Shown in pieces: positions 27,036 to 37,373 of a stretch of DNA of 47,034 nucleotides (its first letter is position 1; each line of letters begins with the position of its first letter). Under the pieces are notes generated by a model. That model did no database searches. It was not told the DNA's origin and was given only the letters and a program-made list of their open reading frames with translations. The position numbers and the translations under genes were made by a program. The DNA comes from Rhodobacteraceae bacterium KLH11 (GTDB lineage Bacteria > Pseudomonadota > Alphaproteobacteria > Rhodobacterales > Rhodobacteraceae), in assembly GCA_000158135.1 (NCBI GenBank), contig DS999531.1, forward strand, positions 2,657,033 through 2,704,066. Reading direction: 5' to 3'.

Positions 27036-28103
27036 ATGCCTGCGCCGATAAAACATCCCGGTCGCGGCACCACCTCGAACGCTGCCGGGCGGTTCGAGCG
27101 GTTTACCACGGATGTTACCGACGATGGCTGGGATTTGCCCGAAGACCTGCCGCCGTTGCGGACCGAGGTAAGGGATGAGGTCGCCCGCAGCCTGATCTCG
27201 TATAACAAATCCCCTGATCTGCCGTTCGACCGCTCGATAAACCCCTATCGGGGGTGCGAGCATGGTTGCGTGTACTGTTTTGCGCGGCCAAGCCATGCCT
27301 ATCTGGGGCTGTCGCCGGGGCTGGATTTTGAAACGCGTCTGATTGCGCGCCCCAATGCGGCGGATATTCTGCGGCGCGAGCTGTCTGCGCGTTCCTACAA
27401 GGTGGCGACGATGGCGTTGGGCACCAATACCGACCCTTATCAGCCGGTCGAAAAAAGCCGCCGAATAACAAGACATTGCCTGCAGGTCCTCAGTGATTTT
27501 CAACATCCGGCAGCGATTGTGACAAAAGGCACGATGATCGAACGTGATCTGGATATCCTTGCCCCGATGGCCCGAAAGGGCCTTGTGCGGGTGGGTATCT
27601 CTGTGACGACGCTGGATCCCGATCTGTCACGCCGGATGGAACCCCGCGCGCCATCACCGAGGCGTCGGCTGGCGGTGATCCAACACCTGTCCGAGGCTGG
27701 CATACCCGTGCGGATCATGACCTCTCCGGTTGTTTCGGGGCTCACGGATCATGAGCTTGAAAGCCTGCTGGAAGCGGGTCGGCAGGCCGGTGCTGATGCC
27801 GCAAGCTGGATCATGCTGCGGCTGCCGCGCGAGGTCTCGGACCTGTGGAAGGACTGGTTGCAGCAGCATCAGGCGGGCAGGGCTGACAAGATCATGGCCC
27901 GGCTGCGCGAGATGCATGGCGGGAAAGAATATGACCCGCGATGGGGGCACAGAATGCGGGGTGAAGGGACCTATGCTGAAATGATCGCACACCGGTTCGA
28001 TGCTGCGGTCAAACGGTTGGGTCTGGCGACACACACGCCCGCGTTGCGATGCGATCTGTTCAGGCGCCCTCCGCAAGCGGGGGATCAGTTGACTCTGTTT
28101 TGA
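27036..28103 (+). CDS. PA0069-family radical SAM protein (spore photoproduct lyase-like)
   Basis: Radical SAM protein of 355 residues from ATG 27036. The cluster cysteines are in CEHGCVYC (Cys74, Cys78, Cys81), set in the family-typical NPYRGCEHGCVYCFARPSHA. It belongs to the COG1533 group that includes spore photoproduct lyase, but it comes from a non-sporulating organism and its substrate is not known. The LexA box over its start region implies induction after DNA damage, which would suit a DNA-lesion function. The longest frame starts at 26994 but would lie upstream of the predicted transcription start. It is convergent with the outer-membrane protein gene (nine bases between stops). Confidence 0.9.
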   Translation: MPAPIKHPGRGTTSNAAGRFERFTTDVTDDGWDLPEDLPPLRTEVRDEVARSLISYNKSPDLPFDRSINPYRGCEHGCVYCFARPSHAYLGLSPGLDFETRLIARPNAADILRRELSARSYKVATMALGTNTDPYQPVEKSRRITRHCLQVLSDFQHPAAIVTKGTMIERDLDILAPMARKGLVRVGISVTTLDPDLSRRMEPRAPSPRRRLAVIQHLSEAGIPVRIMTSPVVSGLTDHELESLLEAGRQAGADAASWIMLRLPREVSDLWKDWLQQHQAGRADKIMARLREMHGGKEYDPRWGHRMRGEGTYAEMIAHRFDAAVKRLGLATHTPALRCDLFRRPPQAGDQLTLF

Positions 28104-28112
28104 ACGCTTGGC

Positions 28113-29057
28113 TCAGAAACTGATGCCGATCCCCGCGGTGAAACCGTTGACTGTATCGCTGCCATAATAACGGACCATCAGCCGGGTGGTCGTGACCCAG
28201 GGCACCCAGGTGTCGGACAGGTCTACCTCGATCCCGCCACCCACGCGCGCCAGCCAGTCGGTGTTCAGCACCAGGGCCTGATCCCCGATCAGATAAGACA
28301 CCGACAGATCGCCCACCCAGCGGACCGGGCGTCCGAACATCCGCTTTCCGGTCGGAAACCGATATCGCGACCAAAGAACCGCATTCGCAGCGGTTGATTC
28401 GACCAGAAGGTCCTCGCTGTCGCCGATCGGCCAGTATTCGATATGGGTATACCGCAGACGCGCCTCAAACTCCCGGTCATTGGACAGGGACCGTTCGTAA
28501 GAGACGGTCATCGAGCCCCCGGCACCCCCGGCCCAGATACCACCGCTATCAAGGAAGTCCCGGTCCAGCCCCAACCGGTTGGCAATGGCCTGCGCCCCGA
28601 TGGAAGCATCCGTTTGCGTGCGCCCGACCGAGATATGAGCCATCGGCGTCAGCTTCCAGTATTCGCCCATGTCAAACTGATATCCAACGCCACCGGTAAG
28701 CGCGAAGCTGGTCCATTTGAGTGGGATTGGCGTGGTTTCACCAGACCCGCCAAATGTCAGAACCGGATCATAGCGCGCATAGCCGACATACCCTTCAAGA
28801 TAGATCGGAACGCCTTCGCCCAGCCGAAAGCCCCCGCCCAGTTGCGAGGATTTGAAGTCATACTCGCGGTCATCCGTGTTCGATTGCAATGAGATAAAGC
28901 TGGCAGCATCATCGGGGATGCCCACCAGCCCCAATATGGCGAGCGATCCGGCTGCGTTTTCGCGCTGTTGTTCCTCAAACGCGCGCTCAAGCAAGCTTTG
29001 CGCCGATGCGGAATGTGACAGCAACACCAGTGACAGGGACAAAATGGCAAAACGCAT
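28113..29057 (-). CDS. Predicted outer-membrane beta-barrel protein, unassigned
   Basis: 314 residues with a signal peptide (hydrophobic run to about residue 17, cleavage after SASA before QS). The mature part has alternating hydrophobic strands rich in Gly and aromatic residues (YLEGYVGYARYDP, FALTGGVGYQFD, FTAGIGISF) and ends in phenylalanine, the usual signal for outer-membrane barrel assembly. About ten to twelve strands seem likely. I do not recognise a specific family or ligand. It is read from its own promoter, with repeats upstream, and lies 177 bases beyond the end of gltA. Confidence 0.75.
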   Translation of the reverse strand: MRFAILSLSLVLLSHSASAQSLLERAFEEQQRENAAGSLAILGLVGIPDDAASFISLQSNTDDREYDFKSSQLGGGFRLGEGVPIYLEGYVGYARYDPVLTFGGSGETTPIPLKWTSFALTGGVGYQFDMGEYWKLTPMAHISVGRTQTDASIGAQAIANRLGLDRDFLDSGGIWAGGAGGSMTVSYERSLSNDREFEARLRYTHIEYWPIGDSEDLLVESTAANAVLWSRYRFPTGKRMFGRPVRWVGDLSVSYLIGDQALVLNTDWLARVGGGIEVDLSDTWVPWVTTTRLMVRYYGSDTVNGFTAGIGISF

Positions 29058-29089
29058 GTGGGTCGGATTACTCTTGCAATGACCCTAAA

Positions 29090-29117
29090 ATAATATGCGC
29101 AGACCTGCATGGGTGAA
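29090..29117 (-). promoter_or_regulatory. Candidate promoter of the outer-membrane protein gene
   Basis: On the minus strand TTCACC (29112-29117) and TATTAT (29090-29095) are 16 bases apart, 32 bases before the ATG at 29057. The 10-base direct repeat ACGTTGCGGA occurs just upstream at 29131-29140 and 29170-29179, where an activator could bind. Confidence 0.4.
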
Positions 29118-29183
29118 AGAAACAACGCCTACGTTGCGGAACTTCAACGCAAACGGTCGCATTTCGGTAACGTTGCGGATCAA

Positions 29184-29213
29184 ACAAAAAGACCCCGGAA
29201 ACCCGGGGTCTTT
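29184..29213 (-). terminator. Rho-independent terminator after gltA
   Basis: A perfect ten-base stem AAGACCCCGG / CCGGGGTCTT with a four-base loop, followed on the minus strand by TTTTTG. It is 22 bases past the gltA stop. Confidence 0.88.
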
Positions 29214-29234
29214 GCGTTGGCTTATCCTCGAAGA

Positions 29235-30530
29235 TCAGCGGTTTTCGATATCCACGTAGTCGCGGGTTGTGGAGCCCAGATACAGCTGACGCGGGCGGCC
29301 GATCTTGTTTTGTGGGTCTGCGATCATCTCTTTCCACTGGCTGACCCAACCGACAGTACGCGACAGCGCAAAGATCGGCGTGAACATCGAGGTCGGGAAG
29401 CCCATCGCCTCCATCACGATGCCGGAATAGAAGTCGACATTCGGGAACAGCTTTTTCTCGATGAAATATGGATCTTCCAGCGCCTGTTTTTCAAGGGCTT
29501 TGGCAACCTGCAGCTTCGGGTTGTCCTCAATGCCCATCAGGTCCAGAACCTCGTCCGCCGATTGCTTCATCACCGTCGCGCGCGGGTCGAAGTTCTTGTA
29601 AACCCGGTGGCCAAAGCCCATCAGGCGGAACGGATCGTTCTTGTCCTTGGCGCGCTCGATGAATTCCGGAATCTGCTCTACGCTGCCAATCGCTTCCAGC
29701 ATTTCAAGGCAGGCCTGATTGGCACCACCATGTGCCGGTCCCCACAGGCAGGCGATGCCTGCCGCGATACAGGCAAACGGGTTCGCACCGGAGGAAGAGG
29801 CCAGCCGCACCGTCGAGGTCGAGGCGTTCTGCTCGTGATCGGCCTGCAACATAAAGATACGGTCCATGGCGCGGGCCAGAATCGGGTTAACCTCATAATC
29901 CTCGGCCGGAACCCCAAAACACATGCGCAGGAAGTTCGAGGCATAGTCCAGATCGTTGCGAGGATACATGAAGGGCTGGCCGATATGGTATTTATAGGCC
30001 CATGCAGCGATTGTTGGCATTTTCGCGATCAGACGATGTGACGCGATCTCGCGCTGATGCGGGTCCGAGATATCGGTTGAATCGTGATAGAACGCAGACA
30101 TTGCCCCCACAACCCCGACCATAATGGCCATCGGGTGCGCATCCCGGCGGAAGCCGCGATAGAAATACTGCATCTGTTCATGCATCATGGTGTGGCGGGT
30201 GATCGTGGTTTCAAACTTCTCCAGCTCACCTGCCGAGGGCAGATCGCCGTAAAGCAGCAGGTAGCTGAGTTCGAGAAAGTGAGATTTCGACGCCAGCTGT
30301 TCTATCGGATAGCCGCGATGCAGCAATTCGCCCTTGTCGCCATCAATGAACGTGATCGTGCTGTCACAGCTGGCGGTCGAGGTGAAACCGGGGTCATAGG
30401 TAAATACGCCAGCCTGACCATAAAGCTTGCGAATATCGATCACATCGGGCCCCGCAGTCGGAGAAAATACCGGCAGATCATAGCTTTCGCCGTGGACAGT
30501 CAGAGTGGCTGTTTTTGAGCTCTCGGTCAT
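29235..30530 (-). CDS. gltA: Citrate synthase
   Basis: Condenses acetyl-CoA and oxaloacetate to citrate. 431 residues from ATG 30530, which has AAGGGA six bases upstream; a longer frame reaches 30587. It is of the type II, NADH-regulated group by length and N-terminal extension. Active-site stretches are [29 protein letters not shown] and the C-terminal [15 protein letters not shown]. It lies 112 bases after gltX on the same strand and ends in a strong terminator. Confidence 0.97.
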   Translation of the reverse strand: MTESSKTATLTVHGESYDLPVFSPTAGPDVIDIRKLYGQAGVFTYDPGFTSTASCDSTITFIDGDKGELLHRGYPIEQLASKSHFLELSYLLLYGDLPSAGELEKFETTITRHTMMHEQMQYFYRGFRRDAHPMAIMVGVVGAMSAFYHDSTDISDPHQREIASHRLIAKMPTIAAWAYKYHIGQPFMYPRNDLDYASNFLRMCFGVPAEDYEVNPILARAMDRIFMLQADHEQNASTSTVRLASSSGANPFACIAAGIACLWGPAHGGANQACLEMLEAIGSVEQIPEFIERAKDKNDPFRLMGFGHRVYKNFDPRATVMKQSADEVLDLMGIEDNPKLQVAKALEKQALEDPYFIEKKLFPNVDFYSGIVMEAMGFPTSMFTPIFALSRTVGWVSQWKEMIADPQNKIGRPRQLYLGSTTRDYVDIENR

Positions 30531-30642
30531 GGTTATCCCTTCTTCATTCGTGCGTATGTCGGCGCTGTCCGACAAGGCAGGCAACAACTGCGCAGCTTGG
30601 CACAGCCCGTTTTTAGCGAGGCAGCGTTACCCTAATGTGAAA

Positions 30643-32049
30643 TCAGGCAGTGTCCGCTGCATCAGAAAGCCGTGCCAGAGATTCATCCCGCCCCAGCACG
30701 AGCATCATGTCAAATACCGAAGGTGTAACTGCCCGACCCGCCAGAGCCGCCCGCAGCGGTCCTGCCAATTTGCCGAACTTAACCCCTTTCGCTTCTGCAA
30801 ACGAATTCAGGGCCTCCTCCAGTTCGCTCCGGGACCAGCTAGCATTTTGCAGATGCGGCGTCAATTCGCTCAGTATACCATCGGATACTGTTGACAGCGC
30901 TTTTGCCGCTTTTTCGTCTGGCTGAATCGGGCGGGAAGTCAAAGCAAAATATGCTTTTTCAAGAAGTTCAGGGAAGGTGCGCGCCCGGTCTTTAAGGCAA
31001 TACATCGCCCGGCCCAGATCACTATTTTGTGTTTCGCTCAGGGGCGGCAGGTCGGCTGCAGCCAGATAATCTTTGATTTCGCGCTGCAATGCAGCATCAT
31101 CTGTGACGGCGATATGTTGCCCGCACAGGTTTTCCAGCTTCTTCAGATCGAACCGGGCCGGGCTTTTGCCAATACCATCCAGATCGAACCAGTCCCGGGC
31201 CTGCGCGTCGGTGAAAAACTCATCATCCCCATGGCTCCAGCCCAAACGCGTCAGATAGTTGCGCACCCCCGCTGCAGGATAGCCCATCGCCTGATATTCC
31301 TGTGCGCCCAAAGCCCCGTGCCGCTTGCTGAGCTTTTTGCCATCGGGGCCATGAATAAGCGGGATATGCGCCCAGACCGGCACATCCCAGCCCATCGCCT
31401 CATAGATCATCATCTGGCGCGCGGCGTTGTTGAGGTGGTCATCGCCCCGGATCACATGGGTCACGCCCATATCGTGGTCATCGACAACGACCGCCAGCAT
31501 ATAAACCGGCGTTCCGTCCGAGCGCAGCAGGATCATGTCGTCCAGCTGATCGTTACGGATGGTCACATCGCCCTGAACCTGATCGCGAATGATGGTGGTT
31601 CCGTCCTGCGGGCTCTTGATACGGATGACAAAAGGCAGGTCGGGGTGGGTTGCCGGGTCAGCGTCGCGCCAGGGGCTGCGAAACAGGGTCGATTTCCCCT
31701 CGGCCCGCGCCTGTTCGCGGAATGCGGCAATCTCCTCCTGGGTCGAGAAACACTTGTAAGCCTTGCCCTCGGCCAGCAAATGTTGCGCGACCTCGGCGTG
31801 GCGGGCTGCCCCCTCGAACTGGCTGATAACATCGCCATCATGATCCAGACCCAACCATTCCATCCCCTGCAGAATCGCGGCCGTCGCCTCGGGGGTTGAA
31901 CGTTCGCGATCAGTGTCTTCGATCCGCAACAGGAACTTACCGCGGCGACCCCGGGCATAGAGCCAGTTGAACAGCGCAGTGCGTGCGCCGCCAATGTGCA
32001 GAAATCCGGTGGGAGAAGGGGCAAAACGGGTGACGACCTGATCGGACAT
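30643..32049 (-). CDS. gltX: Glutamate--tRNA ligase
   Basis: Class I aminoacyl-tRNA synthetase charging tRNA-Glu (and, where the organism uses the amidotransferase route, tRNA-Gln). 468 residues. ATP-binding motifs are HIGG in [17 protein letters not shown] (residues 18-21) and KLSKR in [14 protein letters not shown] near residue 245. The C-terminal anticodon-binding domain is complete. Alphaproteobacteria often have two gltX genes; whether this is the only copy cannot be told here. It is divergent from comEC, with 79 bases between starts. Confidence 0.97.
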   Translation of the reverse strand: MSDQVVTRFAPSPTGFLHIGGARTALFNWLYARGRRGKFLLRIEDTDRERSTPEATAAILQGMEWLGLDHDGDVISQFEGAARHAEVAQHLLAEGKAYKCFSTQEEIAAFREQARAEGKSTLFRSPWRDADPATHPDLPFVIRIKSPQDGTTIIRDQVQGDVTIRNDQLDDMILLRSDGTPVYMLAVVVDDHDMGVTHVIRGDDHLNNAARQMMIYEAMGWDVPVWAHIPLIHGPDGKKLSKRHGALGAQEYQAMGYPAAGVRNYLTRLGWSHGDDEFFTDAQARDWFDLDGIGKSPARFDLKKLENLCGQHIAVTDDAALQREIKDYLAAADLPPLSETQNSDLGRAMYCLKDRARTFPELLEKAYFALTSRPIQPDEKAAKALSTVSDGILSELTPHLQNASWSRSELEEALNSFAEAKGVKFGKLAGPLRAALAGRAVTPSVFDMMLVLGRDESLARLSDAADTA

Positions 32050-32128
32050 TGTGTGGATTAACCTTTTGGTAACCGTGTCGGGCTTACTGTTAGCGCCTGT
32101 CTAACGAGCCCGAAGGACGGGGGCAACC

Positions 32129-34144
32129 ATGCGTGTTCTGACACGGGTCGAGACCGCGTTGCTGACCCAGCGCGGACATCTGTTTCCCTGGTCTCCGGTC
32201 TGTCTGGCGGTTGGAATTGGCTGGTATTTCAGCCTGCGGTTTGAACCCGGGCCGGGTCTATACGGCGGGATCGCGGTGTTGGCATTGCTTGCCATCGGGA
32301 TCAGCCGCCGGGTGTCGGTTGCCTGGGCGCCGCTCGCAACAGGTGCGGCGGTGATTGCGTTGGGGTTTTTGCTCGCGGGTGCGCGGGCACACTCGGTTGC
32401 AGAGCCGGTTCTGCAATGGCGCTATTACGGCCCCGTCGAGGGGAGGGTCGTGGCGCTTGACCGCTCTGCATCGGATGCGTTGCGGGTGACTTTGGATCAG
32501 GTGCGAATCGGGGATGTGCCTTTGGACCAAAGACCGCAGCGCATCCGGCTATCCTTGCATGGCGATCGCGTGCATCTGTCTCCGGGGCAGAGGGTCATGA
32601 CCACCGCGCATCTGTCACCGCCACAAGGCCCGGTCGAGCCCGGAGGGTTCGATTTCCGCCGTCACGCCTGGTTTCAGCAGCTCGGGGCTGTGGGATATAC
32701 GCGGGTACCGGTTCTGACCATCGCCCCGGCGCAGGCCGGGCGCGACGGTGTACGCGTCACGGCATGGCGCATGGCCATTTCGGACCACGTGCGCGCGATC
32801 TTGCCCGGCGAGGCCGGAGGGTTCGCCGCCGCTGTGACCACCGGTGACCGTAGCGGTATGGGGCAGGCCTCGCTAGAGATGTTGCGGGCGTCAAATCTGG
32901 CGCATCTTCTGGCCATTTCCGGGCTGCATATGGGGCTGTTGACCGGGTTTGTCTTTGTCGCCTGTCGTATCGGGTTGTCGACGGTTCCGCCCATTGCCCT
33001 GCGTTTGCCCGTTCGGAAGCTGGCCGCGCTGGCTGCGCTGATGGCGGCGACGATCTATCTGTTTTTGTCCGGCGGGAACGTCGCGACCGAGCGTGCCTTT
33101 GTCATGGTTTGCGTCATGTTGGGGGCGGTGCTGCTGGATCGCCGTGCGATTTCGCTGCGGGCGGTGGCGGTGGCGGCGCTGATCGTGCTTGCCTTGCGTC
33201 CGGAAACGCTGCTGAGCCCGGGGTTTCAGATGTCGTTCGCCGCGACGACAGCCTTGGTGGCGGCATTTGGCGGGCTGCGAGAGTACGGACGGCTGCCGGG
33301 CCCGAAATGGCTGCGCCCGGTTCTGGCTTTGGTGATGTCCTCTGCCATTGCCGGGATTGCAACGGCTCCGATCGGGGCTGCGCATTTCAACACGATGTCA
33401 CATTACGGGCTGGTGGCGAATCTGCTGTCTGTCCCGGTGATGGGAACCGTGGTGGTACCGGCGGCGGTTGTTGCGGCCCTGCTGGCACCGTTCGGGGTGG
33501 AATGGATCGCACTTTACGTCATGGGGGCTGGATTGCGATGGATCCTTGCGGTGGCACAATGGGTTTCGGGGCTGGAGGGGGCCCGGGGCTACGTGACCAG
33601 CCCGCCGGATTTTGTTCTGCCGGTACTGGCGGCGGCGCTTCTCTGGCTGATCTTGTGGCAGGGGCGCGCAAGGTGGCTGGGTGTAGGTCCGGCCCTTTTT
33701 GCCGTGGCCATGTGGGGGCAGGGGCACCGACCGGAGGCGCTGATCGCCGAGACCGGTGGCCTTGTCGGCGTCATGACCGAGCAGGGCCGCGCGGTCAGCA
33801 AACCCAAGGGCAGCGGCTTTGTTGCAACCGTCTGGTTGGAAAACGATGGAGACAGCACAACTCAATCAAATGCGGCCACGCGCTGGCCTGATGCCGGGGG
33901 CGAGATTCAGCGCTTTCTGCTGGGGGATAAGGAAATCATTCACGTGACCGGCAAACGCGCGGCCCGGGGTTATGACGAATGCAGGCAAGATCAGATCGTT
34001 GTTGCGCCTGTATCGCTGACACTTTCTGGTCCGTGCAGGGTTTACGACCCGGACGCGCTGCGGGAAACCGGCAGTCTGGCCCTGTCCAAAGGGCATCTGT
34101 TCACCAGCACAGAGCTTTCGGGGCAGCGCCTCTGGTCGCCATAA
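32129..34144 (+). CDS. comEC: ComEC/Rec2-family DNA uptake protein without nuclease motif
   Basis: Inner-membrane channel protein of the ComEC/Rec2 family, 671 residues, for import of single-stranded DNA in natural transformation. The N-terminal DUF4131 region with early membrane spans is followed by the Competence domain, with the diagnostic LLRASNLAHLLAISGLHMGLLTGF. At least eight membrane spans are evident to about residue 530. The C-terminal 140 residues show no HxHxDH motif, so the metallo-beta-lactamase nuclease domain of full-length ComEC is absent or degenerate. A TTGGTA/TTAGCG pair (18-base spacer, 32066-32095) may be its promoter. It ends five bases before the convergent lexA stop. 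Confidence 0.92.
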   Translation: MRVLTRVETALLTQRGHLFPWSPVCLAVGIGWYFSLRFEPGPGLYGGIAVLALLAIGISRRVSVAWAPLATGAAVIALGFLLAGARAHSVAEPVLQWRYYGPVEGRVVALDRSASDALRVTLDQVRIGDVPLDQRPQRIRLSLHGDRVHLSPGQRVMTTAHLSPPQGPVEPGGFDFRRHAWFQQLGAVGYTRVPVLTIAPAQAGRDGVRVTAWRMAISDHVRAILPGEAGGFAAAVTTGDRSGMGQASLEMLRASNLAHLLAISGLHMGLLTGFVFVACRIGLSTVPPIALRLPVRKLAALAALMAATIYLFLSGGNVATERAFVMVCVMLGAVLLDRRAISLRAVAVAALIVLALRPETLLSPGFQMSFAATTALVAAFGGLREYGRLPGPKWLRPVLALVMSSAIAGIATAPIGAAHFNTMSHYGLVANLLSVPVMGTVVVPAAVVAALLAPFGVEWIALYVMGAGLRWILAVAQWVSGLEGARGYVTSPPDFVLPVLAAALLWLILWQGRARWLGVGPALFAVAMWGQGHRPEALIAETGGLVGVMTEQGRAVSKPKGSGFVATVWLENDGDSTTQSNAATRWPDAGGEIQRFLLGDKEIIHVTGKRAARGYDECRQDQIVVAPVSLTLSGPCRVYDPDALRETGSLALSKGHLFTSTELSGQRLWSP

Positions 34145-34149
34145 CCACG

Positions 34150-34848
34150 TCAGTAGCTGCGGATCAACCCGACCAGACGGCCCTGAACCTTTACTTTGTC
34201 TTCAGGTAATACGCGGGTTTCATAGGCTGGATTCGCTGCCTCAAGCGCGATGGCCTGACCGCGCCGGAAGAAGCGTTTCAGCGTCGCCTCCTGATCTTCG
34301 ACCAGAGCCACCACAATATCCCCGTTATCCGCCGCCGAGGTCTCGCGGATCACCACGACATCGCCGTCGTTGATACCGGCTTCGATCATCGAATCCCCGC
34401 GCACCTCAAGCGCATAATGCTCGCCGCTGCCCGACACCATCGATCCCGGCACGGCGACCCGGTGCGAGACATGGCTGATGGCCTCGATGGGAACACCGGC
34501 GGCAATCCGGCCCATGACGGGCAGCTCCATCGCGTCAACCGTAACGGGCTCAAAATTGGCCGGGCGCGGGCCTTCTGGCCGATCCCCCGAGATTACACGC
34601 GGTTTAAAACCAACAGTCGGTTCGCCGCCCAGGCTTTCGGGCAGTTTCACAATCTCGATCGCACGGGCCCGATGGGCGAGGCGGCGGATAAAGCCGCGCT
34701 CTTCCAGCGCGGTGATCAGACGGTGAATTCCGGATTTGGATCGCAGGTCCAGCGCCGACTTCATCTCGTCAAAACTGGGCGGAACACCATCCACCTGCAC
34801 GCGTTTGTGGATGAATTCCAGCAAATCCAACTGCTTCTTGGTCAACAT
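34150..34848 (-). CDS. lexA: LexA repressor
   Basis: Master repressor of the SOS response, 232 residues. The N-terminal winged helix-turn-helix (about 1-70) binds DNA. The self-cleavage site is Ala117-Gly118 in [11 protein letters not shown]. The catalytic dyad is Ser153 (RGDSMIEAG) and Lys191 (ATLKRFF). The linker and insertion around 72-110 give the greater length usual in alphaproteobacteria. Its promoter carries a LexA box, so it is autoregulated. It has a GAGGTG ribosome site six bases before the ATG. Confidence 0.98.
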   Translation of the reverse strand: MLTKKQLDLLEFIHKRVQVDGVPPSFDEMKSALDLRSKSGIHRLITALEERGFIRRLAHRARAIEIVKLPESLGGEPTVGFKPRVISGDRPEGPRPANFEPVTVDAMELPVMGRIAAGVPIEAISHVSHRVAVPGSMVSGSGEHYALEVRGDSMIEAGINDGDVVVIRETSAADNGDIVVALVEDQEATLKRFFRRGQAIALEAANPAYETRVLPEDKVKVQGRLVGLIRSY

Positions 34849-34881
34849 CGCTCACACCTCATCGCTCATGCGTTTTCTTTT

Positions 34882-34910
34882 GTTCTACGCATGTTCACGT
34901 TTTGTGTCAA
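34882..34910 (-). promoter_or_regulatory. lexA promoter with overlapping LexA (SOS) box
   Basis: On the minus strand a perfect -35 TTGACA (34905-34910) and -10 TAGAAC (34882-34887) are 17 bases apart. The SOS box GTTC-TACGCAT-GTTC (plus-strand reading, 34882-34896) fills the inner spacer and covers the -10, as expected for LexA autorepression. Confidence 0.85.
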
Positions 34911-34918
34911 CGGATTTG

Positions 34919-36091
34919 CTAGATCGCCAGATACCTGACTTCATCGCCCACATCCTGTGCGGGATCATGCGGGGCACGCACCAGCAACGCATTTGCCTGT
35001 GCCAACACACTGAGGAGCGAGCTGTCCTGATCGTCACAAGCCTGAATGCCCGAGGGGTCCAGAACGGCGCGCATGTAGTGCTCGCGCGGGCCATTCTCAG
35101 TCAAGGGTCGGGTCAGACGCGCGGTCTGGAACGGTGTCAGAACCTGCTCGATGCCCAGCATACGGCGCACCATCGGGACCAGGAACAGATACCCGCAAAC
35201 CATTGCGCTCACAGGGTTTCCGGGCAGGCCAACCATGGCAGCGTCACCCAGACGCCCGGCCATCAATGGTTTGCCGGGGCGCATGCGGATTTTGTAGAAG
35301 GACCGCTCCATCCCGAGGCTTTCCGAGACCTGCGCGACCAGATCATATTCACCAACCGAAGCGCCGCCGATCGTCACCACCAGATCAGCGCCCTGTGCCA
35401 GCCCGAATGCGGTCTCCAGCGAGGCCACGGTATCCTGCGCGATGGGCAGCACACGCACATGCGCGCCGATCTGTTCCAGCAGGGCTTTCAGGCCAAACGT
35501 ATTCGAGGCAATGATCTGATCCGGGCCGGGTGTTTCACCGGGCATCACCAGCTCGTTCCCCGTTGAAATCAGGGCGACCACGGGTTTACGCGTCACCGGA
35601 ACCGAGGCAATGTTCATAGCCGCCATAAGCGCGACATCCTCGGGCCGCAATTGCCGGGGGGCGTCGATCCGGGTGCCGATGGCAAAATCTATCCCGGCGG
35701 GGCGGATATTGGCTTTGGGGCCGGGGGCGTCGGTGATGGTAATCAAATCGTCGCGCCGGTCGACATCTTCCTGAATGACAACAAAATCGGCCCCATCAGG
35801 CACAGGCGCGCCGGTGAAAATCCGCACCGCCTGACCGGGGCCTAAAGCGCCGTCAAACCGCTGACCTGCCGCCGCTTCGCCGACCACCTTGAACATGGCG
35901 TGCAGTTCAACCTCGGCTGCCTTGACCGCATAGCCATCCATCGAAGAGGCCGCAAACGGGGGCTGATCCCGGGTTGCGGTCACGTCCTGTGCCAGAATAC
36001 GGCCAGCAGATTCCGCCAGCGCAACCGTTTCTGACGGAAGCGGACCTACAAGATCGAACAGCAGGTTTCGTGCGTCTTCAACTGAAATCAT
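34919..36091 (-). CDS. moeA: Molybdopterin molybdotransferase MoeA
   Basis: Inserts molybdate into adenylylated molybdopterin in the last step of molybdenum cofactor synthesis. 390 residues. Family stretches include [27 protein letters not shown], the catalytic [14 protein letters not shown] and [11 protein letters not shown]. Start and moaC stop overlap by four bases, so it is the last gene of the trpG-trpD-trpC-moaC-moeA unit. The lexA promoter begins eight bases beyond its end. Confidence 0.96.
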   Translation of the reverse strand: MISVEDARNLLFDLVGPLPSETVALAESAGRILAQDVTATRDQPPFAASSMDGYAVKAAEVELHAMFKVVGEAAAGQRFDGALGPGQAVRIFTGAPVPDGADFVVIQEDVDRRDDLITITDAPGPKANIRPAGIDFAIGTRIDAPRQLRPEDVALMAAMNIASVPVTRKPVVALISTGNELVMPGETPGPDQIIASNTFGLKALLEQIGAHVRVLPIAQDTVASLETAFGLAQGADLVVTIGGASVGEYDLVAQVSESLGMERSFYKIRMRPGKPLMAGRLGDAAMVGLPGNPVSAMVCGYLFLVPMVRRMLGIEQVLTPFQTARLTRPLTENGPREHYMRAVLDPSGIQACDDQDSSLLSVLAQANALLVRAPHDPAQDVGDEVRYLAI

Positions 36092-36561
36092 GACGCTTCG
36101 TAACGTCCTGATTTTCCGCCGTCTTTCAGCAAAACCCGAACGCTGCCAATCTCCATCGCCTTATCGACCGCTTTGGTCATGTCATAGACGGTCAGGGCCG
36201 CGGTTGAGACTGCGGTCAGCGCCTCCATCTCCACGCCGGTCTGGCCTGATGTCTTGACGGTTGCCTCGATCTGAACGCCGGGCAAATCCGGGTCCAGCGT
36301 CAATTCTACCGCGACCTTGGTGACGGGCAGAGGGTGACAGAGCGGAATCAGATCGGGCGTTTTCTTTGCCCCCATGATCCCGGCAAGCCTTGCTATACCC
36401 AGAACATCGCCCTTCTTGGCGCGACCTTCTGAAATGATATCAAAGGTTTCCTGTGCCATCCTGATGTGGCCTGCAGCAACTGCAACCCTGTCGGTGACGG
36501 CTTTATCCGAAACATCCACCATATGGGCTTCGCCTTTGGCATCGAAATGAGTCAGTGGCAT
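36088..36561 (-). CDS. moaC: Cyclic pyranopterin monophosphate synthase MoaC
   Basis: Second enzyme of the first stage of molybdenum cofactor synthesis. 157 residues from ATG 36561; the open frame runs on to 36657 inside trpC, but homology begins at [19 protein letters not shown]. Active-site stretches [13 protein letters not shown] and [20 protein letters not shown] are intact. The ATG shares one base with the trpC stop (TGATG) and the stop overlaps moeA by four bases. moaA, which supplies its substrate, is not nearby. Confidence 0.96.
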   Translation of the reverse strand: MPLTHFDAKGEAHMVDVSDKAVTDRVAVAAGHIRMAQETFDIISEGRAKKGDVLGIARLAGIMGAKKTPDLIPLCHPLPVTKVAVELTLDPDLPGVQIEATVKTSGQTGVEMEALTAVSTAALTVYDMTKAVDKAMEIGSVRVLLKDGGKSGRYEAS

Positions 36562-37373
36562 CACATCACTCCTGGGATAAGCGGATTGGCGAGCAGGGTG
36601 CGGGTGGCCGCCGCGACGTCCTGCTGCCGCATCAGGCTTTCCCCGATCAGAAAACAACGCGCACCATAGCGGGCGATATCGGCCAGATCAGCGGGGGAAC
36701 TCAGACCACTTTCACACACAATGGTTCGATCGGCGGGGACCAGTTTCGACAGCTGGCGCGTGGTATCAAGTGTGGTCTCGAAGGTCTTGAGATTACGGTT
36801 GTTTATGCCGATCAGAGGGCTTTTCAGATCGCCAGCGCGTTCCAGCTCTTCAGCGTCGTGCACTTCGATCAGGACATCCATACCCCAATCAAACGCTGTC
36901 TGCTCCAGTTCAGCGGCCTGAGCATCGCTGACCGAGGCCATGATGATCAGGATGCAATCGCCACCCAATGCGCGGGCCTCGACCACCTGATAGGGGTCAT
37001 ACATGAAATCCTTGCGCAAAGCAGGCAGTGAACAGGCGGCCCGGGCCTGCGTAAGATAGGATTTGTCGCCCTGAAAGCTGGGTGTGTCGGTCAGCACGGA
37101 CAAACAGGCGGCGCCGCCGTCCTCGTAAGCCTTGGCAAGCGCCGGTGGATCGAAATCAGCCCGGATCAGCCCCTTGGAAGGGCTGGCCTTCTTGACCTCG
37201 GCAATCAGGCCATACCCCTTGCGCGTGGCTTTGTGCAGGGCCTCGGCAAAGCCTCTGACCTCGGGTGCATTCCGAGCCTCAGACTCCAATGTTTCCAGAG
37301 ATTTATGCGCTTTATCTGATGCGATCTCTTCCAGCTTGTAGGCTTTGATCCTGTCCAGAACGGTCTCGGTCAT
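36561..37373 (-). CDS. trpC: Indole-3-glycerol phosphate synthase
   Basis: Converts CdRP to indole-3-glycerol phosphate in tryptophan synthesis. 270 residues, monofunctional (no TrpF fused). TIM-barrel motifs are [40 protein letters not shown] and [11 protein letters not shown]. It overlaps trpD by four bases upstream and moaC by one base downstream. Confidence 0.97.
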   Translation of the reverse strand: MTETVLDRIKAYKLEEIASDKAHKSLETLESEARNAPEVRGFAEALHKATRKGYGLIAEVKKASPSKGLIRADFDPPALAKAYEDGGAACLSVLTDTPSFQGDKSYLTQARAACSLPALRKDFMYDPYQVVEARALGGDCILIIMASVSDAQAAELEQTAFDWGMDVLIEVHDAEELERAGDLKSPLIGINNRNLKTFETTLDTTRQLSKLVPADRTIVCESGLSSPADLADIARYGARCFLIGESLMRQQDVAAATRTLLANPLIPGVM

